Shown here piece after piece: positions 7,780 through 17,503 of a DNA stretch of 17,560 nt. How positions within the stretch are numbered: position 1 is the first letter of the stretch; every line of letters begins with the position of its first letter. The position numbers and the translations under genes were made by a program. The notes below the pieces were generated by a model that was not told the origin of the DNA, made no database searches, and saw only the letters and a program-made list of their open reading frames with translations. This DNA comes from Spongospora subterranea (taxonomy: Eukaryota > Endomyxa > Phytomyxea > Plasmodiophorida > Plasmodiophoridae): assembly GCA_900404475.1 (NCBI GenBank), contig OUQQ01000437.1:1-17560 (forward strand), written 5' to 3'.

Positions 7780-8800
7780 CATGATTAATTGGTGAATACC
7801 TTGGCTTTGCTGATTCGGTTTGTCGTTTGATCATTTCGGCAGGTATACATATCTGATCATGTTCCTAATCACATTACGGCTATACCTATACAGGAAGGAG
7901 GGATATCAGTATTTCCTTCTCGATTTTTGTTACTTTACTACTGGGCTAGTCTTTGTTTACCTGTAAAGTTTGCATCCTCTCGTTGCGTTTTGGCCTCATG
8001 AACTGCCTTTAGATATTTCTATCCAAATAGTCAAAGCTTATTCGTCCATATATTTGCATTCGCCAACGGACCGCTTGCGTGGGCGGTTCCTTTATGGCGA
8101 AATTCGTTAGGTATATCCATTCTTATACAATTAAACAGGAATCCTAACCACACTTTTTTGGTTCCCGCTTCAGTTTTCCATGATTTAGGTGAATCAAGTA
8201 TGGCTTGCTTTGGTAGCTCACCAATATTTATTGGTTTCAACCGTTATAGATAAGCTAACTTCATGCGCTATTCATATATTCCCGATGCTATTAACATTCC
8301 AGCTGCGATGGTACCCTTCCAACTTTAGTGTTTGTGGGCCATCGTGGCCGGTCTGCGAAGATATCGCTATTTCTGATATTGGTTGGTTGAAGATCGAATT
8401 TCGAACAGTAGCGATTTGATACTGATCTAGTTGTGCTGCCATTGCTACCATATATCATCTGGCAATTGGCCTATACTCTCAAGACTCAGTCCAAATTGTT
8501 TCGGCTGACTAAACCTGTCGCCATAGCCGATGATGATCTTGTCATACCGTTTTCCCGTTATTCAATCCGTTTGTAATGGCTTTTTGTGTGCGTAGATGGT
8601 CACCAGCTTCAAATGGTTGCTGTCTAGTTCAGAAGGTCCTGTTTCCATGATTTTGAGGCGGTTTCCGACGGTCGCCGCACAGGAAGCGGCCTTTATCGCC
8701 CTTCAGTTCGTATATACTTGGATCACACTAAGTCGCAAATCACGATGATATCCAGATATTCAGTGTCGTTGATGTTTTTCTAGTTCCTACGGTTATGTTT
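7780..8800 (-). pseudogene. decayed protein-coding sequence
   Basis: On the minus strand several clearly protein-like blocks lie in order but in different frames and with stops inside. These include YELKGDKGRFLCGDRRK (about 8720-8670) and KIMETGPSELDSNHLKLV, with a stop before KRYDKIIIGYGDRFSQPK (to about 8450). A shifted frame then has QTLKLEGYHRSWNV, followed by INIGELPKQAILDSPKSW and VWLGFLFNCIRM (8240-8031). After two more stops comes KYLKAVHEAKTQRED (about 8010-7960). The lesions include frameshifts and TGA, TAG and TAA stops, and no set of short introns repairs them. I do not recognise the family; a dead mobile-element or duplicated gene is possible. The block limits are approximate. 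Confidence 0.5.
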
Positions 8801-9242
8801 TTCCATTATATGTACACACATATGATGTTTATCGTGTTGATTATTGGATTAGCTGCATGGAATGGAGCGAATTTCTGTGAGTTTGAGTTTTCGGTATATC
8901 TTGACTGATGCTCAATGGTTGCACTTTAGATGTGGAAATTTGGACTACCAGATACAAGTGGACGAATCATGCCACATTAGCTCATTTGTCAAAATCAGAG
9001 GGATTCAGAGACACATCTTCTAACGAATCGCAATCATACTGTCAGAAAAATAAATTATAAGAGAAGAATTTGATCAGAATATGTTGTTCATGTCGACATT
9101 CGAATTGTAAGTTTCATGGTGTTTCTTTTACTGAGCGAGGAGCGACAAGAAGATCACAAGAACTAAAGCGATTTTGACTGAGCTACGTATTTACTGTCCA
9201 TTTATAAAACACTTTTGTCAATATTAAACTGATATTAGGTTG
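8800..9242. other. AT-rich stretch without visible gene
   Basis: No coding frame, RNA gene or clear repeat is visible. The sequence is AT-richer than the genes on either side and merges into the decayed coding sequence at 7780-8800. The NuSAP-like gene ends at 9243. Confidence 0.5.
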
Positions 9243-10623
9243 TTAAGCTGCTTTATCGGATTGCGTTTCAGTTACCGCTTTCCTATGTTCTCGTATTTTC
9301 TGAACAGACTTAGAGTGACCTAAAATTTGACAACTTAGTACAGCAAACGGCGGCGTCAAAGTTCGCGAATTTCTAAACGTACCTTCGGACATAAAGTCAC
9401 CGATTCGGCGAGTTGTTCCCCCAAATTCGTTGTTCTTAAATTCCCTTTTGCGTTCCGCTGTGCGCATTGGAGACCACAATGTACCGGCAACACGCACAGT
9501 TTCGTCACTCGCCAACGAACGACCTGGCGTCGATGGGGGCGGAAGAGGGCCTAGACGAATCAGTGAATGGAGGCATTTCGTGCTAATAACATCAAACCTT
9601 TTTTCATTTCCCATCCAATGGGACGCGATAAGCTCTCGTTTAAATCGAATTTAGGCTTCGCTGGTTTCTTGACTGACTGAGGCTGAATAGGTTTAGGTGC
9701 CCGTTTCTGGCTCTGTAGAATAGCAAGGTTTGCTTCGGCTACATGCACTTGAATCAGTAAAATATAAAAAACAGAATTCCACCGAAATTCAACGTTTGAT
9801 ATTCTCAATCGAAGTTGTACCTCGATTTTGATTTGTACTGTCGTCAAGCAATGAAGCGGTCGACTCCATAGCAATCTTCCTGTATGTGTCTAGAGCATCT
9901 TGGACAGAAATTGGTTTCAGGACATCATCTAAAGGCTGTGAAACTGAAGGATCGGGCCCCTGATCGATTTTCTCGTTCGCTATTAATTCTTCCTGATCAC
10001 CTCGATCACTTTCTAAATTGCGTTCATGAGTTTTATCGTCCAGATTTGCGTCTTCGATTGCGTCAGATGCAATAGCGTCTGCGTTTCCATCACTTGGAGC
10101 CCTTTCATCGTCAGAAGCTCCTATCACCTCAACAGTCTGATCGTTAGTGTTGGAAGCGTCGTGGCTGTCAGGACTATCGTCGGCTGTGCCACTATCCTCT
10201 GAAATTTCTGGTATATTCCCAGGCTGTACAATATTGCTGGAAGCATCAGGACCTTCAACGTTTTCAACTACAACCACAGTGAACACACAGATGGTGTAAA
10301 GCGGATGGATATTTGATTTGCCTAAGTGGGATTCTTCAGTAGCAGGTTCCGGTAGGACAGACACGTCCTCAGGTTCTGCACCAGTGCCCTGCTCCGACGT
10401 TTCATCAGTTGCCTCAACCGGCGCCTCGGATTGTGTAGCTTCCAGAGACAAAAGAGACTCGATCATATCTGCTGTCTAATGCTAAATATTCAGAGCTTGC
10501 ACAGTGTCGAATCAGCCCTCAACAAATAACCTTCTGGTTGGCCTTGATGCCTTTGCTTTTCGCCAGAGCCTGTATCTGTCGTCGCGGCATGGCTTCCAGC
10601 GCCTCCCTGGTCATATCCTCCAT
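9243..10623 (-). CDS. NuSAP-like nucleolar and spindle-associated protein, multi-exon
   Basis: Exons on the minus strand are 10623-10531, 10475-10322, 10267-9821, 9738-9598, 9550-9383 and 9319-9243, totalling 1080 nt and 359 residues. Introns are 55, 54 (GC-AG), 82, 47 and 63 nt; the 54- and 63-nt ones keep frame, so the unspliced frame also stays open. Exon 1 plus the start of exon 2 gives a SAP-like motif, RRQIQALAKSKGIKANQKTA, as at the N-terminus of NuSAP. A long acidic, low-complexity region follows. Residues 262-279 (FDL..SLSRP......KKG) match the conserved microtubule-binding motif of NuSAP. A basic C-terminus follows. NuSAP proteins bind and bundle spindle microtubules and chromatin in mitosis. 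Assignment rests on these two motifs in the right order. Confidence 0.8.
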
Positions 10624-11164
10624 TAGCGGTTCGGTGACGATAATAGCCAAATGTGAAATATTCAGTGATTATCTCCCACTATGTCAAAGAATATTCACAG
10701 CCGCGCACTTTATGTGGGAGACTACAGCACACTAAAGTACAGTGGTACAGTAGGTGTGTGTACACCAAGCACTTGCCAATCCTGCCAACTATGGGACCCA
10801 TCTGGCCATCGTTGATTTCTCAAACGATTCCCGGGTGTTTGCAGTATCTAAATCGTGGCACTTGTTTGTTCAAATGAACAATTGTTGATGAATATTGAAC
10901 AACTGGTTTTAGATCTCGAATCGAATCACTCACATTGTGGCTCGTCGCTGTGTTTCGATGATCTGTCCAACTATGGCCCGATTTGCCGTTCCTATAACCC
11001 CGCCCGAGTCGATATCTGGAAATCATCTACGACACGAAACTAAGCCCCTGGTCAATGTTTCCAATGTGAACTGGTTCTGATGATGAATGGGCCAGTCCTC
11101 ATTCTGACTGTGACTTCACCTGTTGAGTTGGCCACTTTTTCACCTATCGTGTTTCCGGTCAACA
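10624..11164. other. divergent intergenic region, NuSAP-like / TMEM218-like
   Basis: This separates the start codons of two divergent genes, so both promoters should lie here. A plus-strand frame with an ATG at 10888 (about 51 codons to the stop at 11043; it contains ICRSYNPARVDIW) looks mildly protein-like but has no recognisable domain. It could be an exon of an unseen gene or chance. No TATA box stands out. Confidence 0.4.
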
Positions 11165-11608
11165 ATGATCATCGGGGTCGGGGATGGGATATTCGCCATC
11201 GCCCTCGTCCTACTCATCAGTCTCGTCATCGCATGGTTTGGGGCCAAATCCGACCGACCTGGGTAATTTTCACAATCGATCCCGGTTTTCATCATCGAAA
11301 TCCCATTCGATCAGGTTATTCACATTGATTGCGCTCTGTTTATCGTTTGGCGTCGTGTTTTTCTTCGCTGTCACTCCTCGGCAATCGTCAACAATGATCG
11401 GCAGTGATCAGGTCGACTCCATCGTATGCAATTCATAATCAAAACCCGATAACCCCCGTTGCAGGTTTATGACGAGACAGCGCGCTCTCGAGTGTGGACA
11501 GTGATTATTTTGGGGATTGGGGCGATGATGGGAGTAGGATCGATAATCATCACAGTTCTACCACAACCTATTGTGGCGAAACGGGTCAGAAATCCATTTC
11601 TGCAATAA
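11165..11608 (+). CDS. TMEM218-like transmembrane protein, three exons
   Basis: Exons are 11165-11262, 11315-11423 and 11465-11608 (351 nt, 116 residues). Introns are 52 and 41 nt, the second being the shortest well-supported intron in the window. The product has three membrane helices: about residues 8-26, 33-51 and 79-100. The N-terminal IGVGDGIFAIAL matches the VLGVGAGVFILAL-type start of TMEM218, and the end has VLPQPIVAKR where TMEM218 has VLEPIYAKP. Length is almost identical to human TMEM218 (115 residues, from memory). TMEM218 belongs to the ciliary transition-zone MKS module, so the organism should build cilia or flagella. An AATAAA lies at 11760-11765. Confidence 0.82.
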
Positions 11609-11988
11609 CCACTATTCCAAACTAGCGGCGGCAAAGTCATTTCTCGATAGCAAAACTATCGGCATCGTTGATCAGCTACGCCAGTTTTCAAGTTTTCGTA
11701 ATTTGGCACCTCGACCTGTGCCAAATGCGCTTCACCCCGAATTCCCGACAATTCTGTCAAATAAACTCCAGTGAGATATCAGTAAGTTTGCTCTTCGCCG
11801 TCTATATGGATAGGACTAGAAGGGGTGGACCATAACGGTTCTGCTCTCATTGCAAACGATCTACATATCAGTTGATCTCAACCGAGAAGACCGCGATTCA
11901 GAGAAGTTTTCAAAGTCCCGAAATTTCATTTTACAAATCCAATCGTATGCAGTTGTCGGCGACCGATCGAAACCACGACGAACGGGGA
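11609..11988. other. convergent intergenic region
   Basis: This lies between the 3' ends of the TMEM218-like and catalase genes. An AATAAA at 11760-11765 suits the plus-strand gene. Open frames here are short and show no protein-like features. Nothing else was seen. Confidence 0.5.
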
Positions 11989-14013
11989 TCAGATCCGGGT
12001 CTTGATCGACTGGAACCCGAGATGGGCTCGTGACGACAAATCCTTCACCGTATCCTCGCTCACCTGTTCGTGCATCTCGCGCGTCAGGACGTCGCAGACG
12101 CCCTTGGCGTATTCGGGATGGATCGCCAGGCATTGGGCCAAGAATCGCTCCACCACGTGCGGGTCCTTCACGAACCGAATCGCCGCCCCGATGTTCAGGA
12201 ACATCCGCCGACGGTCCAGGTCGCTCATCACTTTCACAAACAGCGATCGCGCTTGGTCGTATTCGCTCGGGTCTCCGCTGTGTCGGAATGGCGATTTACG
12301 AGATACGACCGGGTCGTGCAGTTTGGAAAGCGGTTGAAGCGATTCCAGATACGACTTATCGATCGTCGGCTTGTTAACCGTGTTCGGGACGTAATGGCAA
12401 TTATCGGCGCCGTTGGAATCGGTACGAAGCGGTCCATCGCGCGATATCGGGCTGTAATGTTTGGCCATGAATGGGCAGTTGACTGGAATCTCGTGCAGAT
12501 TGACGCCGAGGCGATGGAATTGGGCGTCGCGATAGAAGAACGAGCGGAAGTTGAGGAGCAGATCGGGGCTGGTTTCAATACCGGTCACCAAACTGCCCGG
12601 GCTGAACGCCGCCTGCTCGATATCGCGATGGTAGTTCTCAGGATTGCGGTTCAGGACCAAACGGCCAATCTCCACCAATGGGAACTCGGAATGGGGCCAA
12701 ACCTTGGTCACATCGAATGGGTCGAACGGGACCCGATCCGACGCATCGATCGACATGAGCTGAACACACAGGGTCCATGTTGCTTCTCCCCCATTCTCAA
12801 TGTGTTCGAACAGATCGCGTCTGTGTCAAATAATGAGTTTCACACGAGCGCGTTGCCAATAGAGGTGCCGCGCGGGGCTCTTACTTGGCGAAATCGGGAT
12901 CTTCTCCCGACATTCGGACCGCTTCTTCCCATTTGAATTGCTTCTTCTCTTGTCCACAAACCCAATGGTATTTGATGTAAACCGCCTCGTCTTTGGCGTT
13001 CACCCATTTGAACGTATGACACCCTGAATGTCGTCCACAGCACCGCATTGACCCATTGGGTGCAATCAAATCCGGATGAGAGCACTGTACCGAATCCGTC
13101 CATGAAGCGCCATCCGACCGGCGTCCCATGGTCCGAGAAGAACATGGTGGCGGCGTGCATACTCTCGGGCACATTGGCGAAGAAATCAAACATCGAGTCG
13201 TAGTTGAGCAAGAAGTTTTTCGGATTGCGCTGTTGGGATCTGATCACGTCCGGACCCAACAGCGGGTCGCGAACGAAAAAGATGGGCCAGTTCAGGCCGA
13301 CGAGATCGTACTGAACGGCCACGTTTGGGATCGGGTTCAGCCAGACCATTATCAACAAAAACTTACATTGCCATCTTCGGTGTAGAACTGAGAATGGAGC
13401 GGTTTAGAACTCTATGAGCACAATCGGATTGCGATTAGGGAATACCTTGACAGCGAATCCGCGAGGATTACGTCCTGAATCAGGGAATTCCCTGCCAAAA
13501 GTGACCGTGGAAAATCGGGCGAAAACAGGTGTTTTGTTCCCTATCCCTTGTAGGAACGACGCCTTGCAGTACTTCTCGGCCTCGCCCGTCGTCGTCTCAA
13601 AGTATCCAAAGGCGCCAGACCCACCTGGATGCACCATCCGTTCCAGGGTCTTCGATCGGTTGAACGTCTGCTGCTTCTCCATGAGGATGGAATCGCTGGT
13701 GACCGGATACCCTCCAATCTGTCGCGATTGTGTCACAGTTGGCAGAACGTGCCCGAAGTTATCAGTCAACAGGGGGCTATCGTCCTCCCCGCTCGCCTGA
13801 AACAGGTCCAAATCAACCCAGGGCACAACAAGGCCATAAAAAAGCGCCGCCAAAGACCTGATTGATTCCAGCGATTCGGGCAGCTACAGCGGCCGCTCCC
13901 TCGTTCATTGAGTTGAACGTCGACATCCGTTGCGTTGGTCGTGGATCGGCACCCGTTAAACTCGCCATTTTCTCCACCAGTTTGGATTGCGCCAGAGTAC
14001 TAGTTGCAGACAT
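11989..14013 (-). CDS. catalase (monofunctional, heme), six exons
   Basis: Exons on the minus strand are 14013-13858, 13796-13446, 13387-13367, 13310-13091, 13023-12885 and 12820-11989 (1719 nt, 572 residues). All five introns are GT-AG and 56-67 nt. Exon 3 is a 21-nt microexon encoding FYTEDGN; without it the conserved GFAVKFYTEDGNYDLVG stretch is broken. Active-site residues are present: distal His108 in ERMVHPGGSGAFGYFE, distal Asn183 in GLNWPIFFVRDP, and the proximal heme ligand Tyr392 in RSFFYRDAQFHRLG. The enzyme converts hydrogen peroxide to water and oxygen. It is a small-subunit type without the extra C-terminal flavodoxin-like domain. It ends KTRI; the last three residues TRI only weakly resemble a PTS1 peroxisomal signal. 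The N-terminal 40 residues are not conserved. Confidence 0.95.
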
Positions 14014-14484
14014 CTTGCTTCTATCAGTCTGTTACCAGAATAATGAACACCTTCAAGGGTTCTTGGCCGAATTCATCGGAAATTTTCTCCGTCACAAGCG
14101 ATAAATAAGAGCGAACATCCCAGCGCCAATCATAATGTGTCAAATCAACCGACAGGATCCCCAATCAATGAAATTGCCCCGTTGGTCACAGCCGTACGCA
14201 CGGTTATGGGCGACGGATGCAAACGGCGGTCCAAAACAGAATCATGTTTCGGCATGATACTCTGACTTTGCAAACACCGCCCTTCAATGTGGACAAATAC
14301 CGTTGTTGACAGGAATCGATAGACACTAGGATTGATTATGGCTAAGATCAAGGAGGAAAACGTTGTAAATCATCATCAAATGTAAATGCGATGAGATTTA
14401 TTCATTTTTCACTGCCAGGGAATCGGCGAACATCACGATTCGAGTAAGTTTCTGTGATATTTTTTTGGAAATCCTCTTCCACAA
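14014..14484. other. intergenic region, catalase promoter and P4H 3' end
   Basis: Two minus-strand genes flank this interval, so it should hold the 3' UTR of the prolyl 4-hydroxylase and the promoter of catalase. TTTATT at 14397-14402 reads AATAAA on the minus strand, 83 nt past the hydroxylase stop, and is a plausible poly(A) signal. No further gene was seen. Confidence 0.5.
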
Positions 14485-16198
14485 CTACTCTTCCTCGGCT
14501 TCGCCTTCGTCGTTAACGCCATCTTCCTCCGGATCATCATTAACCTCCCCATCATCGTACAACCCATCCGCCCTGAACGCCTGGCGCGCCATCATTTCCT
14601 CGACCTGTTCATCGGGTGCTAGATTGGTCGGCCCATTCCAGGCGATGACATTGGCCGCGATTTTCTCTCCTGTATCACAGCGGTCAACGATCCCCGGAAA
14701 TTCACAATTGCAAATGAACCTGATATGACAGGGCATCCTCCTAAATACAGAATAATGTTAAAATAAGGCGACGTTGATTGTGATGATGATCGGGAGGTGC
14801 TGTGACATTACCATGAAAGGCATTACGATCGATGCCGCCTTCGGCCAGCTGATTATAGAACATGACGATCGAGCCCCTTTGCGGTCGAACACTGAACTTC
14901 GATCGGCAGGTTCCCAGTAAACCCATTTCCCACGAATCTGGGAGAATACCAGCGGCAGCGAGCAGATCCGCTTCGGTGGAGTTCGATAGGATCTTGGAGA
15001 TCGCGTCGTCTTTGTCGCCATTTGTCCCAGCTGCGTTTTCACCATTGGCGAATACTGTTTCGCCCCCGACGTCAACGTCTGTGAAATAGAATAATGTCGT
15101 CGCAAAACGATTGCTTCCTCTGCCAAAAACACAAGACTAAATGAATCCGCTGCGTTGCACGATAATATGGTTAATGTGGACAATACAAGAGCTCGCTACG
15201 GCTGTCAAATTCATTGGATTGATCGCCGATCGCCTCGTCATCGAGATAGTCATCGTGAAGAACGAAACATTTTCCCGGCTTGTAGATTAGCATCTCGAAC
15301 GGTTCAGCCCACGTGTCAGGAACGTCGGGTTCAAATGCAAGCATTGAGAACGTTCGATTACGGATCGCTAAGACCGTCTCTGATCTTTCCGCGTTCCTAA
15401 ACCAATACCGGTCAAATCATTTTTACGTCAACTAATTATTCAACGAGCAGATACCAATCCTCGGCGGTGCGTTGGGGATTAGTGTGCGAGCGATATCGTT
15501 TCGACACCTCAGTTTTCGATGATTCTCTAGCCTCTTTGATGATTTGGTCAATTTCTGCTTCGCTCAGCATATTGTGCACTCGGAACACTTTCGGGGATAC
15601 AGAAATGGTTTCCATGATCACCGATCGCCCATCAGTTGTTTTAATTTGGGGAGCTACCGTCTTGTGCCCGACCTGAACAGAACAATTCGTCAAAGCCATG
15701 AAAGGCGATGAAAACGATAACTTGGACCTCTATCGGTGGCCACATGAAATGGCGATCAGGCGGAACCAGATAAAATGAGTTATCAGAGAAGGTGATGAGA
15801 TCCTCGAAGGTCCGCACTCGAACTCCAGAGCCATGATAAAGGCGGCATGGTTCATAAGCAGGGTCACCTCGGCGGCGAATAGTTCGAGAACAGGCAAGGA
15901 GCGGGCTGAGGGCAGCACCGAGATCGCCTTCGCTATCATACCTGGCTTTGGTCAGGTTGACTGTGATAAACGGTCCATCGCCACCATTCCTGCCAAGCCT
16001 CATTCCATATGGGCTCTCCAATTGTCTCGAATGATAACCGATTTGAACGGCAACCACAGCTGCAAAAACAGCAACGGGAACCACATGAAGAAGATGGCGT
16101 AAAGTGGCGAACAGCGTTGTTTCTGTATGATGATCTGCAATATCAGTGGTTGGGGAACTTCCCGGACAGATATCCTCGACATGTTCCACTTTTGACAT
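14485..16198 (-). CDS. membrane-anchored prolyl 4-hydroxylase (2OG-Fe(II) dioxygenase), six exons
   Basis: Exons on the minus strand are 16198-15722, 15672-15455, 15396-15187, 15119-14812, 14740-14720 and 14669-14485 (1419 nt, 472 residues). Introns are 49-71 nt. Exon 5 is a 21-nt microexon that completes HGGCPVISGEK. A hydrophobic segment at about residues 29-52 predicts a type II signal anchor, placing the enzyme in the ER/Golgi lumen. The iron ligands are His279 and Asp281 (FVLHDDYLDD) and His404 (AFHGGCPV); Lys414 would bind 2-oxoglutarate. GSNRFATTLFYFTDVDVGGETVF is the family's core strand and gives the best exon 3/4 junction; an alternative donor at 15197 is possible. The tail after residue 430 is very acidic. 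The family hydroxylates proline in secreted proteins. The catalytic set is complete. Confidence 0.93.
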
Positions 16199-16385
16199 TA
16201 TCAAATCACGGAAACCGCAAATGGAGAGCGAATTGCTGTGATAAACAATTTGTGAGGACAGTGGGCCAAGGGTGGACTAGCGCCATCGGCACAGCAGTTG
16301 GTGCGGTGGAGCCCCCCCCCTTGAGTCGCCATCCGTCACAGCTACAACGAGTGTCTGACCTTGCCTGAGAGCATCCCCACCCGTC

Positions 16386-16444
16386 GCGCTAAAAGCTAGA
16401 TCGCTAAACTAGAATTAGCGCGGCATCGCGCAATTTTTTTAGCG
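16386..16444. repeat. TTAGCG/CGCTAA repeat cluster
   Basis: Four copies of CGCTAA or its complement occur in 59 nt: 16387-16392, 16402-16407, 16415-16420 and 16439-16444. The outer GCGCTAA (16386-16392) and TTAGCGC (16415-16421) form a dyad, and GCGCG/CGCGC (16418-16422, 16427-16431) pair around 4 nt. The cluster ends 56 nt before the SANT/NAM-associated gene. It could be binding sites for a DNA-binding protein or a transposon subterminal repeat. Confidence 0.55.
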
Positions 16445-16499
16445 TTTCCAAACTGCGATCCACACCGGTAGAGGGTTTCCGCTAGAACTCTAAATTCTA

Positions 16500-17312
16500 A
16501 TGTTGTCGTCCCCTGCACCGAAAACTGGTCGGCTTGCCGGCCAGCCGAATTTTGAGGAGGACGAGGATGTGGCCTTGGCGAAAGCTTTTGTCAAAGAGAC
16601 GACGTGCGCAGCCGTCGGTACCGACCAAAGCGGCGATACGTTTTGGGAAAAGATCCGGATTTCCTATATGGGTCTCAAAACAGCAACAAGTGTCGGTCGA
16701 AGCGCCATTTCTCTCTCCAATCGATGGAATAACACCATCAATAAGGAAGTCGCGAAGTGGATTGGTCATCTGACTGCATCTCTTCGGGAATATCACAGTG
16801 GTTGGCAATACGCCGACTATATCGAAGAAGCACAAGTGCAGTATTCAGCTGAGGCATCTAACAAAAAACGCTTCAAGCACCTCAAGGTCTATGACATTAT
16901 TAGTCGTTTACCGAAGTTCGCTGTACCAATTGACCAGGTCAATATGCAAGTCAAGGCGGCAATAGGTCTCGATTGTGTTGAAAATGTTGAGCCAGGAGAG
17001 GATCCTGTTATAGTACATGCCGAGCGGCCCAGTATCGGCAAGAAAGCTGCCAAAAAAGCGAAATTCAACTCACAGCCGCTATCACCGACAGTGTCGAACG
17101 ATGATGCTATTTTGCTTCGAATAGCCCAGGCTGCCGAAGTCAAGAACGCAATCGCGAAGAATGCGTTGCGTCTGGAATTTTTTAAACAATGTCCCGAAAG
17201 CAACGAGTCAAAAATGTACTTTAAGCTTCAGGCGCAACGTATGCTCCAGGAGATGCAAGGCGAAGTCGAGCAAGATTCTGCCCTGCCTCTAGATGGTGCA
17301 CCCGAGTCGTAG
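16500..17312 (+). CDS. SANT/Myb-like protein with NAM-associated C-terminal domain, single exon
   Basis: A 270-residue uninterrupted frame, the only intronless large gene here. Residues about 17-85 form a SANT/Myb-like domain (FEEDEDVALAKAFVKET, then FWEKI, SLSNRWNNTINKEVAKW, GWQYADY). Residues about 110-250 fit the NAM-associated C-terminal domain: KKRFKHLKVYDII, an alkaline GKKAAKKAKF and a late helix with EFFKQ and MYFKLQAQRML. Such proteins are widespread in plants, oomycetes and rust fungi. Many derive from the DNA-binding partner protein of PIF/Harbinger transposons. No DDE transposase is in the window, so whether this one is mobile or domesticated is open. The lack of introns in an intron-dense neighbourhood supports a recent or mobile origin. 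Confidence 0.8.
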   Translation: MLSSPAPKTGRLAGQPNFEEDEDVALAKAFVKETTCAAVGTDQSGDTFWEKIRISYMGLKTATSVGRSAISLSNRWNNTINKEVAKWIGHLTASLREYHSGWQYADYIEEAQVQYSAEASNKKRFKHLKVYDIISRLPKFAVPIDQVNMQVKAAIGLDCVENVEPGEDPVIVHAERPSIGKKAAKKAKFNSQPLSPTVSNDDAILLRIAQAAEVKNAIAKNALRLEFFKQCPESNESKMYFKLQAQRMLQEMQGEVEQDSALPLDGAPES

Positions 17313-17401
17313 GTGGTTTCTTCAACGACCGGCACATTTTTGATCTCGACCGTCAGTAAAGAAATGAGGTCGTTCAAACCATCATGGATACTCGTCTATC
17401 A

Positions 17402-17503
17402 ATAACGCTGTGTACGTTCTGGAACATCCGTTTCAATTGGTTCCACGTCGTTAGAACTAGCACCGTTTGATCGTGGTGTCCACTGACGCTCCAGAAATGC
17501 CAT
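17402..17503 (-). CDS. possible 5' coding exon of an unknown gene (partial)
   Basis: On the minus strand an ATG at 17503 in good context (ATACAATGGC) opens a short frame (MAFLERQWTPRSNG...) to a stop near 17402, and a GTACAC donor follows the residues VPER. Any next exon would fall near 17350 or antisense to the 3' end of the SANT gene. No domain is visible. It may be the first exon of a small gene or chance. Confidence 0.2.

Noticed and set aside
8031..8419. Short frames on both strands in 8.0-8.4 kb as live genes
   Set aside because: The minus frame is one block of the decayed sequence with stops on both sides; the plus frame lacks protein-like composition.
12070..12936. Long plus-strand frame (288 residues) over the catalase 3' half
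   Set aside because: It is the antisense shadow of the large last catalase exon; the minus strand carries the heme-ligand motifs and the splice junctions.
15300..15345. GGGTTCAAATGC, resembling a tRNA B box
   Set aside because: It lies inside a prolyl 4-hydroxylase exon and no cloverleaf or A box can be formed around it.
16310..16321. Run of C residues as a functional element
   Set aside because: A simple homopolymer upstream of the hydroxylase gene; length may be affected by sequencing and nothing around it suggests a role.
16009..16368. 119-residue plus-strand frame over the hydroxylase start
   Set aside because: It is antisense to exon 1 of the hydroxylase, which carries a signal anchor and conserved residues; no protein-like features on this strand.
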